Part shown: one piece after another, positions 57,063 to 64,000 of the stretch | Numbering within the stretch: the first letter of the stretch is position 1 | Layout of the letters: every line of letters begins with the position of its first letter | Assembly: GCA_963974055.1 (NCBI GenBank) | Contig: CAXBCP010000002.1 | Location: 62,001 to 126,000 of the forward strand | Length of the DNA stretch: 64,000 nucleotides | Origin: CAXBCP01 sp963974055 | GTDB lineage: Bacteria; Pseudomonadota; Alphaproteobacteria; MPNO01; UBA830 | Direction: 5' to 3' | Position numbers and translations under genes: made by a program | Notes under the pieces: generated by a model | Told to the model about the DNA's origin: nothing | The model's input: the letters and a program-made list of their open reading frames with translations, nothing else | The model's database searches: none

Positions 57063-57899
57063 ATGGCACGCACGCAATATAGCGATACATATGTCGCCGG
57101 CGAGGTACTCGAAGGCCGTCGCAGCAGACGGTTCGACCCGGCAACGCTGCTCGGCCTGCTTGCCGCTTTCGGCCTCGTCGCGCTTGCAATGGCTATTGGC
57201 GGATCCCCGGAATCATTCCTCGATGCCCCGGCAATGCTGATCGTGCTGGGGGGCACGTTCGGCGTCACGATCATTTCGTTCTCGCTCGAAGATGTCCTGC
57301 GCACCCACCCGATCGTCGCCAAAACCGTCCTTCGCACGACGCCTGCCCCCGGAAAGACAGCACGGAAAATGGTCGAAATCGCGGTCGTCGCCCGTCAGCG
57401 CGGCCATCTTGCCATTGAAGACATCATTCAGACCGAAATCGGCAATGCGTTCGGCCGACGCGCCCTCCAGATGGTGGTCGACGGCCAGACGCCGGAAGAC
57501 ATCGAGAAAATACTGAAGCAGGAAATCGAGGAAATGACCTACCGCCACTACAATGGCGCCAGCATCCTTCGCAAGGCAGCAGAAACCGCGCCGGCGATGG
57601 GACTGATCGGAACCCTGATCGGCCTCGTCCAGATGCTGGGCAATCTCGACGATCCGTCGACCATCGGCCCCAACATGGCCGTCGCGCTGCTGACGACGTT
57701 CTATGGCGCCATCCTGTCGAGCATGCTGTTCGCCCCGCTGGCGTCCAAGCTGGAGCGCAGCTCGGAGAAGGAAGCGCTCAACGCACGCATATACATGTTC
57801 GCGGCCGCATCCATCGGTCGCCAGGAAAACCCGCGACGGCTGGAGGCGCTCATCAATGCGCTCCTGCCGCCCGCCAACCGTATTTCAACGTTCGCCTGA
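57063..57899 (+). CDS. motA: Flagellar stator protein MotA
   Basis: MotA forms the proton channel with MotB. The 278-residue protein belongs to the MotA/TolQ/ExbB superfamily, with four membrane helices: TLLGLLAAFGLVALAMAIGG (28-47), AMLIVLGGTFGVTIISFSL (57-75), and two in the C-terminal half around APAMGLIGTLIGLVQMLGNLDDPSTIGPNMAVALLTTFYGAILSSMLFAPLASKL. The large cytoplasmic loop (about 85-180) carries charged residues facing FliG. Its location inside the fliF operon, away from motB at 16030, is notable. A stator pair with that MotB is the simplest reading. Confidence 0.9.
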   Translation: MARTQYSDTYVAGEVLEGRRSRRFDPATLLGLLAAFGLVALAMAIGGSPESFLDAPAMLIVLGGTFGVTIISFSLEDVLRTHPIVAKTVLRTTPAPGKTARKMVEIAVVARQRGHLAIEDIIQTEIGNAFGRRALQMVVDGQTPEDIEKILKQEIEEMTYRHYNGASILRKAAETAPAMGLIGTLIGLVQMLGNLDDPSTIGPNMAVALLTTFYGAILSSMLFAPLASKLERSSEKEALNARIYMFAAASIGRQENPRRLEALINALLPPANRISTFA

Positions 57900-57924
57900 T
57901 GCTACGGGCAAGGAGAGAATCTAG

Positions 57925-59322
57925 ATGCGACTTTTGATTGTTGGATCGTTAAACGGTCAAATCGGGGCGGCCAGCCAGATCGCCATGGCACGCGGCGCCA
58001 CGGTTGCCCATGTAGACGATGTCGAAAGCGCGCTCATGTCGCTGCGGTCCGGACAGGGCGCCGATCTGGTGATGGCGGACATCAAGCTCGATATCAAGCA
58101 CCTGGTCGACAGCCTGGCCCTTGAACGCATCAGTGTCCCGGTGATCGGCTGTGGAATCGGCAACGATACCGCCGCCGCCGTGCGCGCGATCAATGCCGGG
58201 GCGAAGGAATATGTTCCGCTGCCGCCGGACGCGAATATGATCGCGGCGGTTCTGGAAGCCGTGACCGAGGAATCCAACGCGATCGTGTTCAGCGATCCGT
58301 CGATGGAGAACCTGCTCAAGCTCGCCGACCAGGTCGCAGGCAGCGATGCCAGTATCCTGATCACAGGTGAAAGCGGGACAGGTAAGGAACTGCTGGCGCG
58401 CTACGTGCATCAGAAGAGCAAACGGTCCAAGGAACAGTTCATTTCGGTCAACTGCGCAGCGATCCCCGAGAACCTGCTGGAATCCGAACTTTTCGGTCAT
58501 GAGAAAGGCGCTTTTACGGGCGCCGTTGCCAGACGGGTGGGGAAATTCGAAGAAGCCAATGGCGGCACCTTGCTGCTCGACGAAATCAGCGAAATGGACC
58601 CGCGGCTGCAGGCCAAACTTCTGCGTGCCGTGCAGGAGCGTGAAATCGACCGGGTCGGCGGCACCACCCCGATCAAGGTCGACATCCGGTTGCTCGCGAC
58701 CTCGAACCGCGACCTCGAGGCCGAAGTCCGCAAGGGCACGTTCCGGGAAGATCTTCTGTTCCGGCTGAACGTCATCAGCCTGCAGCTGCCCTCCCTCCGC
58801 GAGCGTCCGGCAGATATTCAGATGCTGGCCGGGCACTTCGTCCGCAAATATTCCGAAGCGAACGACGTCGCCGCGCGGCCGCTCAGCGAGACCGCGCTCG
58901 AAAAACTGCGCCAGCATTCCTGGCGGGGCAACGTTCGGGAACTGGAAAACACCATGCATCGCGCCGTCCTGCTTGCGGTGGGCGATATCATCGGACCGGA
59001 AGCGATCATGCTCGCCGGATCGACGGCGCCGAACGGCGCCGCCGGCGAGGCTCCGGCGGTTTCCCAGACTGCCGACCTCCAGGCCGGCGACCCCGCAGAT
59101 GGCGACGACGCAGCATCTGTGCGCCTGCTTGTCGGTCGGACCGTCGCGGACGTGGAGCGGGACCTGATCGTGGATACGCTCTATCACTGTCTCGGCAACC
59201 GCACCCATGCCGCGAACATCCTCGGCATTTCGATCCGCACGCTGCGCAACAAACTCAAGCAGTATACCGAAGACGGTGTCGCCATCCCCGTGCCCGGCGA
59301 TATCAGCCGTGCCGCATATTAA
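57925..59322 (+). CDS. flbD: Sigma-54-dependent flagellar activator FlbD
   Basis: FlbD activates late sigma-54 flagellar genes from enhancer sites and can repress early ones. The 465-residue protein has a receiver-like N-terminus (1-115) lacking a clean phosphorylation pocket (VMADIKLD). The AAA+ domain has Walker A GESGTGKE at 148-155, GAFTGA at 195-200 (sigma-54 contact) and Walker B GGTLLLDE at 213-220. The C-terminal helix-turn-helix is about 425-447 (NRTHAANILGISIRTLRNKL). It lies between motA and flhA. The window's ftr-like palindromes and sigma-54 promoters are its likely targets; FliX is its expected regulator. Confidence 0.93.
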   Translation: MRLLIVGSLNGQIGAASQIAMARGATVAHVDDVESALMSLRSGQGADLVMADIKLDIKHLVDSLALERISVPVIGCGIGNDTAAAVRAINAGAKEYVPLPPDANMIAAVLEAVTEESNAIVFSDPSMENLLKLADQVAGSDASILITGESGTGKELLARYVHQKSKRSKEQFISVNCAAIPENLLESELFGHEKGAFTGAVARRVGKFEEANGGTLLLDEISEMDPRLQAKLLRAVQEREIDRVGGTTPIKVDIRLLATSNRDLEAEVRKGTFREDLLFRLNVISLQLPSLRERPADIQMLAGHFVRKYSEANDVAARPLSETALEKLRQHSWRGNVRELENTMHRAVLLAVGDIIGPEAIMLAGSTAPNGAAGEAPAVSQTADLQAGDPADGDDAASVRLLVGRTVADVERDLIVDTLYHCLGNRTHAANILGISIRTLRNKLKQYTEDGVAIPVPGDISRAAY

Positions 59323-59344
59323 GATAGCTGGGGAACACTGATAC

Positions 59345-61516
59345 ATGGCTGACGCGACCGTCGAAGCCGGTCCCTCTCCGGAGGGCAACGGCAATGCCGC
59401 CCCTGTTACGATAGACGGAACGGCCGCGCCCGCCGGTTTTTCGGGCGGAAAACTGCGTTTCAATCCGCTCGAGGTAATGTCGAAACGCGGCGACATCGCC
59501 CTCGCGCTCGGCCTGGTCTGCATCCTTGCCGTCATGATCATGCCTATGCCCCGGTGGATGCTCGACTTCGCGCTGGCGTTGTCGATCACGTTCTCGGTGC
59601 TGATCCTGATGACGGTCATGTTCATCAACCGAGCGCTCGATTTCAGTTCTTTTCCAACCATTCTGCTGTTGGCGACGGTTTTCCGCCTGTCCCTGAACCT
59701 CGCCTCGACGCGGCTGATCCTCGCCAACGGGCACGAAGGTACATCAGCCGCCGGATCCGTCATCGAAGCCTTCGGCGGCTTCGTTATGAGCGGCAATTTC
59801 GTCATCGGCATTATCGTCTTCGCCATCCTGGTCCTGGTGAATTTCGTTGTTATCACCAAGGGTTCCGGGCGGATCGCAGAGGTCGCGGCGAGATTCTCCC
59901 TGGACGCCATGCCCGGCAAACAGATGGCGATCGATGCCGATCTTTCCGCCGGTCTTATCGACGAGGCTACGGCCAAGACGCGACGCAAGGAACTGGAAGA
60001 CGAAAGCAACTTTTTCGGTTCCATGGACGGCGCGGCCAAGTTCGTCCGGGGCGACGCGATCGCCGGCCTGATCATCACGCTGATCAACGTCGTCGGCGGA
60101 ATCATTATCGGCGTGGCCCAGAACGACATGTCTCTGGGAGACGCATCCCAGGCCTATACCATGCTCACCGTCGGCGACGGGCTGGTCAGCCAGATACCGG
60201 CGCTGATCGTGTCGACCGCGGCCGGCATGCTCGTGTCGAAATCGGCGGCAATCGGCTCCGCCGACAAGGCCGTCTTCGGCCAGCTCGGCGGCTACCCGAG
60301 CGCCCTGGGGATGAGCTCGTTCCTCATGGCGGCGCTTGCGATGCTGCCCGGGATACCGATGGTTCCCTTTCTCGGAATAGCGGTGATTGCCGGCGGCACT
60401 GCCGTGATGGTCAGCAAGAAACAATCGCGCGCGGCCGACGAGGTCGTCGCCGCAGACGCGCGCGACATGCCGCCGCCCGCGGACGAACCTATTTCATCGG
60501 CGCTGCAGCTCGACGATATCCGCATCGAGCTTGGATACGGCCTGCTGGCGATGGTGAACTCGCCCGGCGGAGCCTTGCTCACCGACCAGATCAAGGGGCT
60601 TCGGCGGCAACTCGCAAACGAAATCGGCTTCGTGATGCCCGCCGTTCGTATCCAGGACAATATGCAGTTGCCGGCCAACAGCTATATGATTCACGTCAAG
60701 GAAATCGGCGCAGGCGACGGCGAAGTGCGCCCCAACAGCCTGCTCGTCATGGACCCGCGCGGCGACAAGATCGAACTTCCCGGCGAGGAAACGGTCGAAC
60801 CGACATTCGGCCTGCCCGCCATGTGGGTGCCCGAAGGATCGCGCGAAGAAGCGTCGTTCCGGGGCTATACGGTCGTCGATCCGCCAACGGTGATCACCAC
60901 CCACCTGACCGAGATCATCAAGGACAACGTCGCCGAACTGCTGTCCTATTCCGAAACCCAGAAACTGCTCGATGAGCTTGATGCCGATCAGGGCAAACTG
61001 GTGGACGACCTGATCCCGGCCCAGATCTCCGTCGGCGGCGTCCAGCGGGTGCTGAAAAACCTGCTCCAGGAACGCATTTCCATCCGCGACCTGCCGACGA
61101 TCCTGGAAGGCATATCGGAAGCCTGTTCGTTCACCCAGAACCCGGCGATGCTGACGGAGCACGTCCGGGCCCGGCTGTCGCGTCAGATCAGCCATGCGGC
61201 AACCAACGAATCCGGGTATGTGCCCCTTGTCACGCTGTCGTCGGAATGGGAACAGTCCTTCGCGGAATCCCTTATCGGCCAGGGAGAAGACATACAGCTC
61301 TCCCTTCCCCCCAGTCGTCTGCAGGAATTCATCGGCGCGGTCCGCGAAACCTTCGACCGCTTCGCGATGATGGGCGAAACGCCCGCGCTTTTGACGAGTC
61401 CGGCCCTTCGGCCCTATGTGCGGTCGATCGTTGAACGGTTCCGCCCCACCACCATGGTGTTGTCGCAGAACGAAATTCACCCGAAAGTTAAGATCAAGAC
61501 CCTCGGCGCAATCTGA
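59345..61516 (+). CDS. flhA: Flagellar export gate protein FlhA
   Basis: FlhA is the large export gate component that docks substrates and chaperones. The 723-residue protein has an N-terminal membrane half with about eight helices (ALGLVCILAVMIMPMPRWMLDFALALSI onward), the FHIPEP region (ITKGSGRIAEVAARFSLDAMPGKQMAIDADLSAGLIDEATAKTRRKELEDESNFFGSMDGAAKFVRGDAIAG), and the cytoplasmic C-terminal half ending MVLSQNEIHPKVKIKTLGAI. It closes the fliF operon; 261 bp separate it from the TRAP genes. Confidence 0.98.
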   Translation: MADATVEAGPSPEGNGNAAPVTIDGTAAPAGFSGGKLRFNPLEVMSKRGDIALALGLVCILAVMIMPMPRWMLDFALALSITFSVLILMTVMFINRALDFSSFPTILLLATVFRLSLNLASTRLILANGHEGTSAAGSVIEAFGGFVMSGNFVIGIIVFAILVLVNFVVITKGSGRIAEVAARFSLDAMPGKQMAIDADLSAGLIDEATAKTRRKELEDESNFFGSMDGAAKFVRGDAIAGLIITLINVVGGIIIGVAQNDMSLGDASQAYTMLTVGDGLVSQIPALIVSTAAGMLVSKSAAIGSADKAVFGQLGGYPSALGMSSFLMAALAMLPGIPMVPFLGIAVIAGGTAVMVSKKQSRAADEVVAADARDMPPPADEPISSALQLDDIRIELGYGLLAMVNSPGGALLTDQIKGLRRQLANEIGFVMPAVRIQDNMQLPANSYMIHVKEIGAGDGEVRPNSLLVMDPRGDKIELPGEETVEPTFGLPAMWVPEGSREEASFRGYTVVDPPTVITTHLTEIIKDNVAELLSYSETQKLLDELDADQGKLVDDLIPAQISVGGVQRVLKNLLQERISIRDLPTILEGISEACSFTQNPAMLTEHVRARLSRQISHAATNESGYVPLVTLSSEWEQSFAESLIGQGEDIQLSLPPSRLQEFIGAVRETFDRFAMMGETPALLTSPALRPYVRSIVERFRPTTMVLSQNEIHPKVKIKTLGAI

Positions 61517-61701
61517 CTCGCCGTTTCCTCCCCGACCCCGAACAAACCGGCGCAGACGATGGAAATCCAGCGCGGTTCGCCTGCGCGCCTGCCGACCGCG
61601 GAAAAGACGCCCGCGACGGCGCCGATTTTGTAAGGTGTGGGAAAGCCGCAGATTTGTTATATTGGTGCCACATCTGACCTGCTGCATGTCACCGGGAAGA
61701 T

Positions 61702-61739
61702 GTCGGAGACTCACAGAACGCAAAGTCGGAGACTCACAG
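61702..61739 (+). repeat. 15-bp tandem direct repeat upstream of the TRAP operon
   Basis: GTCGGAGACTCACAG occurs exactly at 61702-61716 and 61725-61739, 23 bp apart, that is about two helical turns, 38 bp upstream of dctP. The layout suggests an operator for a dimeric regulator. The rest of the 261-bp spacer shows no gene that I can support. Confidence 0.65.
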
Positions 61740-61777
61740 CACTCTAAACAAGCATCAGAATCTAGGGAGAAGAACAA

Positions 61778-62782
61778 ATGCGCAAAATTATTGTCGGCGC
61801 CCTTGCGGGCGTCTCTATCGCGGCCATCGCCACCCCCGCCTACGCAAATTGCGACAAGGGTGAAATCCACATCAAATTCAGCCATGTCACCAACACCGAC
61901 AAACACCCCAAGGGCATCGCCGCGACGCTGCTTCAGGATCGCGTCAACAAGGAAATGAACGGCAAGGCCTGCATGACGGTCTATCCGAATTCCAGCCTGT
62001 ATGACGACAACAAGGTGCTCGAAGCCATGTTGCAGGGCGATGTGCACCTCGCGGCGCCGTCATTGTCGAAATTCGAGAAATTCACCAAGAAATTCCGCAT
62101 CTTCGATCTGCCGTTCATGTTTACCGACATCAATGCCGTTGACCGTTTCCAGAATTCCGAAGCCGGCCAGGCCATGAAGAACTCGATGCGGCGGCGCGGC
62201 CTGCAGGGCCTCGCCTTCTGGCATAACGGCATGAAACAGATGTCGGCCAACCGTCCGCTGATCAAGCCGTCCGATGCGGACGGCCTGAAATTCCGCGTGC
62301 AAGCGTCCGACGTGCTGGTCGCCCAGTTCAAACAGCTTGGATCGAACCCGCAGAAAATGGCGTTCAAGGAAGTCTACGGCGCGCTTCAGACGAAGGTTGT
62401 CGACGGCCAGGAAAACACCTGGTCGAACATTTACGGCAAGAAGTTCTTCGAAGTTCAGGACGGCGTCACCGAAACCAATCACGGCGTTATCGATTATCTC
62501 GTCGTGGCCTCCACCGAATGGTGGGACGGTCTGCCAACCGATATCCGCAACCAGCTCTCGACGATCATGACAGAAGTCACGGTCGCCCGGAACAAGGCGT
62601 CTTACGCGGTCAATCAGGAAAACCGGAAGAAAATTCTGGAAGCCGGCGGCAAGATTCGCACGCTTAACACCGCCCAGCGCCAGGCCTGGGTCGAGGCGAT
62701 GAAGCCCGTCTGGTCCAAGTTCGAAGGCGATATCGGCAGCGACATGATCGAAGCCGCGCAGGCGGCAAACGCCGGCAGCTGA
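61778..62782 (+). CDS. dctP: TRAP transporter substrate-binding protein (DctP type)
   Basis: A periplasmic solute receptor of the TRAP family. The 334-residue protein has a signal peptide (KIIVGALAGVSIAAIATPAYA, residues 3-23, mature start NCDKGEI), then IHIKFSHVTNTDKHPKGIAATLLQDRVNKEMNGKACMTVYPNSSLYDDNKVLEAMLQGDVHLAAPSLSKFEKFTKKFRIFDLPFMFTD, and VDGQENTWSNIYGKKFFEVQDGVTETNHGVIDYLVVAS, all DctP-like. The Arg in GLKFRVQ is the likely carboxylate contact. Ligand unknown; organic acids are common. Spaced 131 bp from dctQ. Confidence 0.92.
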   Translation: MRKIIVGALAGVSIAAIATPAYANCDKGEIHIKFSHVTNTDKHPKGIAATLLQDRVNKEMNGKACMTVYPNSSLYDDNKVLEAMLQGDVHLAAPSLSKFEKFTKKFRIFDLPFMFTDINAVDRFQNSEAGQAMKNSMRRRGLQGLAFWHNGMKQMSANRPLIKPSDADGLKFRVQASDVLVAQFKQLGSNPQKMAFKEVYGALQTKVVDGQENTWSNIYGKKFFEVQDGVTETNHGVIDYLVVASTEWWDGLPTDIRNQLSTIMTEVTVARNKASYAVNQENRKKILEAGGKIRTLNTAQRQAWVEAMKPVWSKFEGDIGSDMIEAAQAANAGS

Positions 62783-62816
62783 CCCGGTCTGCCGATCCGA
62801 TCACCCGAATGACGAA

Positions 62817-62848
62817 AATCCGCGGCCGGTAGACACCGGCCGCGGATT
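62817..62848 (+). other. Stable hairpin between dctP and dctQ
   Basis: AATCCGCGGCCGGT (62817-62830) pairs perfectly with ACCGGCCGCGGATT (62835-62848), loop AGAC. No T run follows, so read-through into dctQ is expected; such elements often make the binding protein more abundant than the membrane subunits. Confidence 0.75.
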
Positions 62849-62913
62849 GCTTCTAAATCGGGTTTAAGCCGCTGCCAAAAGCGGGCGCGAACCGCAACCG
62901 GGGGGAGACTGCC

Positions 62914-63552
62914 ATGTCGCCGGCGGAACACGATGTACCGCGCAGCGCGGTCGATAGTTTCGAAGAGTCGCTGATCGCTATTTTTCTCGGCCTGATGACG
63001 TTGATCACATTCGCGAACGTCGTCGCCCGATACATATTCAACGACAACATTCTCTGGGCTCTTGAAACCACGGTTTTCCTGTTTGCCTGGCTGGTGCTGC
63101 TCGGCACCTGTTACGGCGTGAAGAAATCACTCCATCTCGGTATCGATATCGTTATCGCCCGGCTCGCCCCCGGCCCCCGCAAGGCCCTGGGCGTCGTCGC
63201 GATAGCCGCCTGCCTCGCCTTCAGTATCCTGGTGCTGATCGGCAGCTGGGACTACTGGTACCCGTTCGCGACCAAACGGGCATTTCTCGAAGTGAACGAC
63301 ATTCCAATGCCGGGCTTTCTGCAGTTCCTGTCCGACTGGATGAACGACGGCGAAAAATACGAAAAGATCCCGAGATTCATTCCCTACGCGGTGTTGCCAA
63401 TCAGCATGACCCTGCTGACCTGGCGGTTTATCCAGGCGGGTATCCGCATCATGCGCGGAGATGTCTATACGATCATCGCATCGCACGAAGCCGAAGAGAT
63501 ACTGGAGGAAAGCGCCGCCGCACGGACCGCATCCGGCGAAAAGGAGGGCTGA
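62914..63552 (+). CDS. dctQ: TRAP transporter small permease (DctQ type)
   Basis: The small membrane subunit of a TRAP transporter. The 212-residue protein has four membrane helices (about 22-42, 54-72, 89-110 and 145-168) and the family-typical MTLITFANVVARYIFNDNILWALETTVFLFAWLVLLGTCYGVKKSLHLGIDI. There is a loop of about 35 residues before the last helix (EVNDIPMPGFLQFLSDWMNDGEKYEKIPRFIPYAVLPI). A purine-rich GGGGGGAG site is upstream. dctM starts 3 bp after its stop. Confidence 0.9.
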   Translation: MSPAEHDVPRSAVDSFEESLIAIFLGLMTLITFANVVARYIFNDNILWALETTVFLFAWLVLLGTCYGVKKSLHLGIDIVIARLAPGPRKALGVVAIAACLAFSILVLIGSWDYWYPFATKRAFLEVNDIPMPGFLQFLSDWMNDGEKYEKIPRFIPYAVLPISMTLLTWRFIQAGIRIMRGDVYTIIASHEAEEILEESAAARTASGEKEG

Positions 63553-63555
63553 GCC

Positions 63556-64000
63556 ATGGAAGTCGCAATCCTTTTCGGTCTGGTGATCGGCCTGATGATG
63601 ATCGGCGTGCCCGTCGCCGTCAGCCTGGGACTGTCGAGCATCGTGGTTCTGCTGATGTATTCCGACGGCTCGCTAGCATCGATCGCGCAAACGCTGTTTT
63701 CCGCCTTCGACGGCCACTACACGCTGCTGGCCATCCCGTTCTTCATTCTCGCATCGAGCTTTATGTCGACGGGCGGCGTCGCCCAGCGGATCATCCGCTT
63801 CGCCATCGCCGTCTGCGGCCATATCCGGGGCGGCCTAGCGATCGCGTCCGTCCTGGCCTGCATGATGTTCGCCGCCCTCTCGGGATCGTCGCCCGCCACC
63901 GTGGTTGCGATCGGCACCATTGTCATCGCCGGCATGCGCCAGGTCGGCTACTCCAGGGAATTCGCAGCCGGCGTCATCTGTAATGCCGGTACGCTCGGCA
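63556..64000 (+). CDS. dctM: TRAP transporter large permease (DctM type), N-terminal part
   Basis: The start of the large membrane subunit that carries the substrate; cut by the window edge after 148 residues. It reads EVAILFGLVIGLMMIGVPVAVSLGLSSIVVLLMY, then LLAIPFFILASSFMSTGGVAQRIIRFAIAVCGHIRGGLAIASVLACMMFAALSGSSPATVVAIGTIVIAGMRQVGY, all characteristic of DctM. It follows dctQ by 3 bp. Confidence 0.92.
   Translation, partial: MEVAILFGLVIGLMMIGVPVAVSLGLSSIVVLLMYSDGSLASIAQTLFSAFDGHYTLLAIPFFILASSFMSTGGVAQRIIRFAIAVCGHIRGGLAIASVLACMMFAALSGSSPATVVAIGTIVIAGMRQVGYSREFAAGVICNAGTLG

Noticed and set aside
57949..60129. A 726-residue open frame on the minus strand across flbD and flhA.
   Set aside because: It is an antisense shadow of two clearly recognised genes in GC-rich DNA; its translation has no family pattern.
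61559..61633. A 24-codon open frame between flhA and dctP.
   Set aside because: No convincing ribosome site and no similarity recognised; too short to support.
1..64000. Possible mobile elements, CRISPR arrays, tRNA or rRNA genes.
   Set aside because: No transposase or integrase frame, no spaced repeat array, and no recognisable tRNA or rRNA sequence was found on reading the window.

Overview
The window looks like the chromosome of a flagellated alphaproteobacterium, most like the Rhodospirillales-type lineages; genus not determinable from sequence alone. The signs are high GC, regulators of the Caulobacter flagellar hierarchy (FliX, FlbD, SciP/DUF1153, MotE, DUF6468), an alphaproteobacterial DksA variant, and TTAA-N7-TTAA boxes of the CtrA type. 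A perfect 16-bp parS site at 12536 suggests that the window lies in the origin-proximal part of the chromosome.

Layout. 1-4.6 kb: metabolic genes (UbiD-type decarboxylase cut by the window edge, tandem DUF427 protein, DUF6065-like protein, CitE-like lyase, SMP-30 lactonase). 4.7-8.1 kb (minus): flgB-flgC-fliE-fliQ-fliR-flhB. 8.2-10.9 kb (plus): csrA followed closely by an FAD oxidoreductase and an amidohydrolase. 11.0-12.4 kb: a small unknown protein, fliO, fliP. 12.6-21.8 kb (minus): fliL-fliM-DUF6468-motE, cheY-cheZ, and a tightly overlapping trio of a MotB-like protein without the channel Asp, MotB, and a 1127-residue exported AMIN-like/helical-repeat protein. 22.0-25.3 kb: flgF-flgG-flgA-flgH. 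25.4-26.3 kb (minus): fliX and dksA. 26.6-32.1 kb: flgI-flgJ-flgN-flgK-flgL-fliW. 32.2-40.7 kb: a probable glycosylation island with seven CDP-sugar and tailoring genes plus a large TPR/OGT-type glycosyltransferase. 41.0-48.5 kb: two flagellins, flaG, a giant fliD, two fliS. 48.8-52.5 kb: fliK-flgD-flgE. 52.6-61.5 kb: sciP, then fliF-fliG-fliH-fliN-motA-flbD-flhA. 61.8 kb to the end: a TRAP transporter (dctP-dctQ-dctM, the last cut by the edge).

Regulation can be read from the DNA. Early operons (fliX, fliL, fliF, and less clearly flgB, cheY, sciP and the sugar island) have CtrA-like boxes. Late operons (flgF, flgI, both flagellins, fliK) have sigma-54 promoters with exact GG-N10-GC spacing, and about 70-110 bp upstream of each lie CGGCAA/TTGCCG-type palindromes that look like FlbD enhancer (ftr) sites. 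The strongest such palindrome also sits at fliF without a sigma-54 promoter, as expected if FlbD represses the early operon. Flagellin mRNAs have structured leaders with GGA in hairpin loops and over the Shine-Dalgarno, which together with csrA and fliW suggests a CsrA-FliW switch on flagellin translation.

The most unusual contents are the FliD with two inserted tail-spike-like modules, the MotB pair with the giant exported protein, the CDP-branched-sugar/OGT island between fliW and flagellin, and the parS site. fliI, fliJ, flaF, flbT, ctrA and rpoN are not in the window. No rRNA, tRNA, CRISPR array or insertion sequence was seen.
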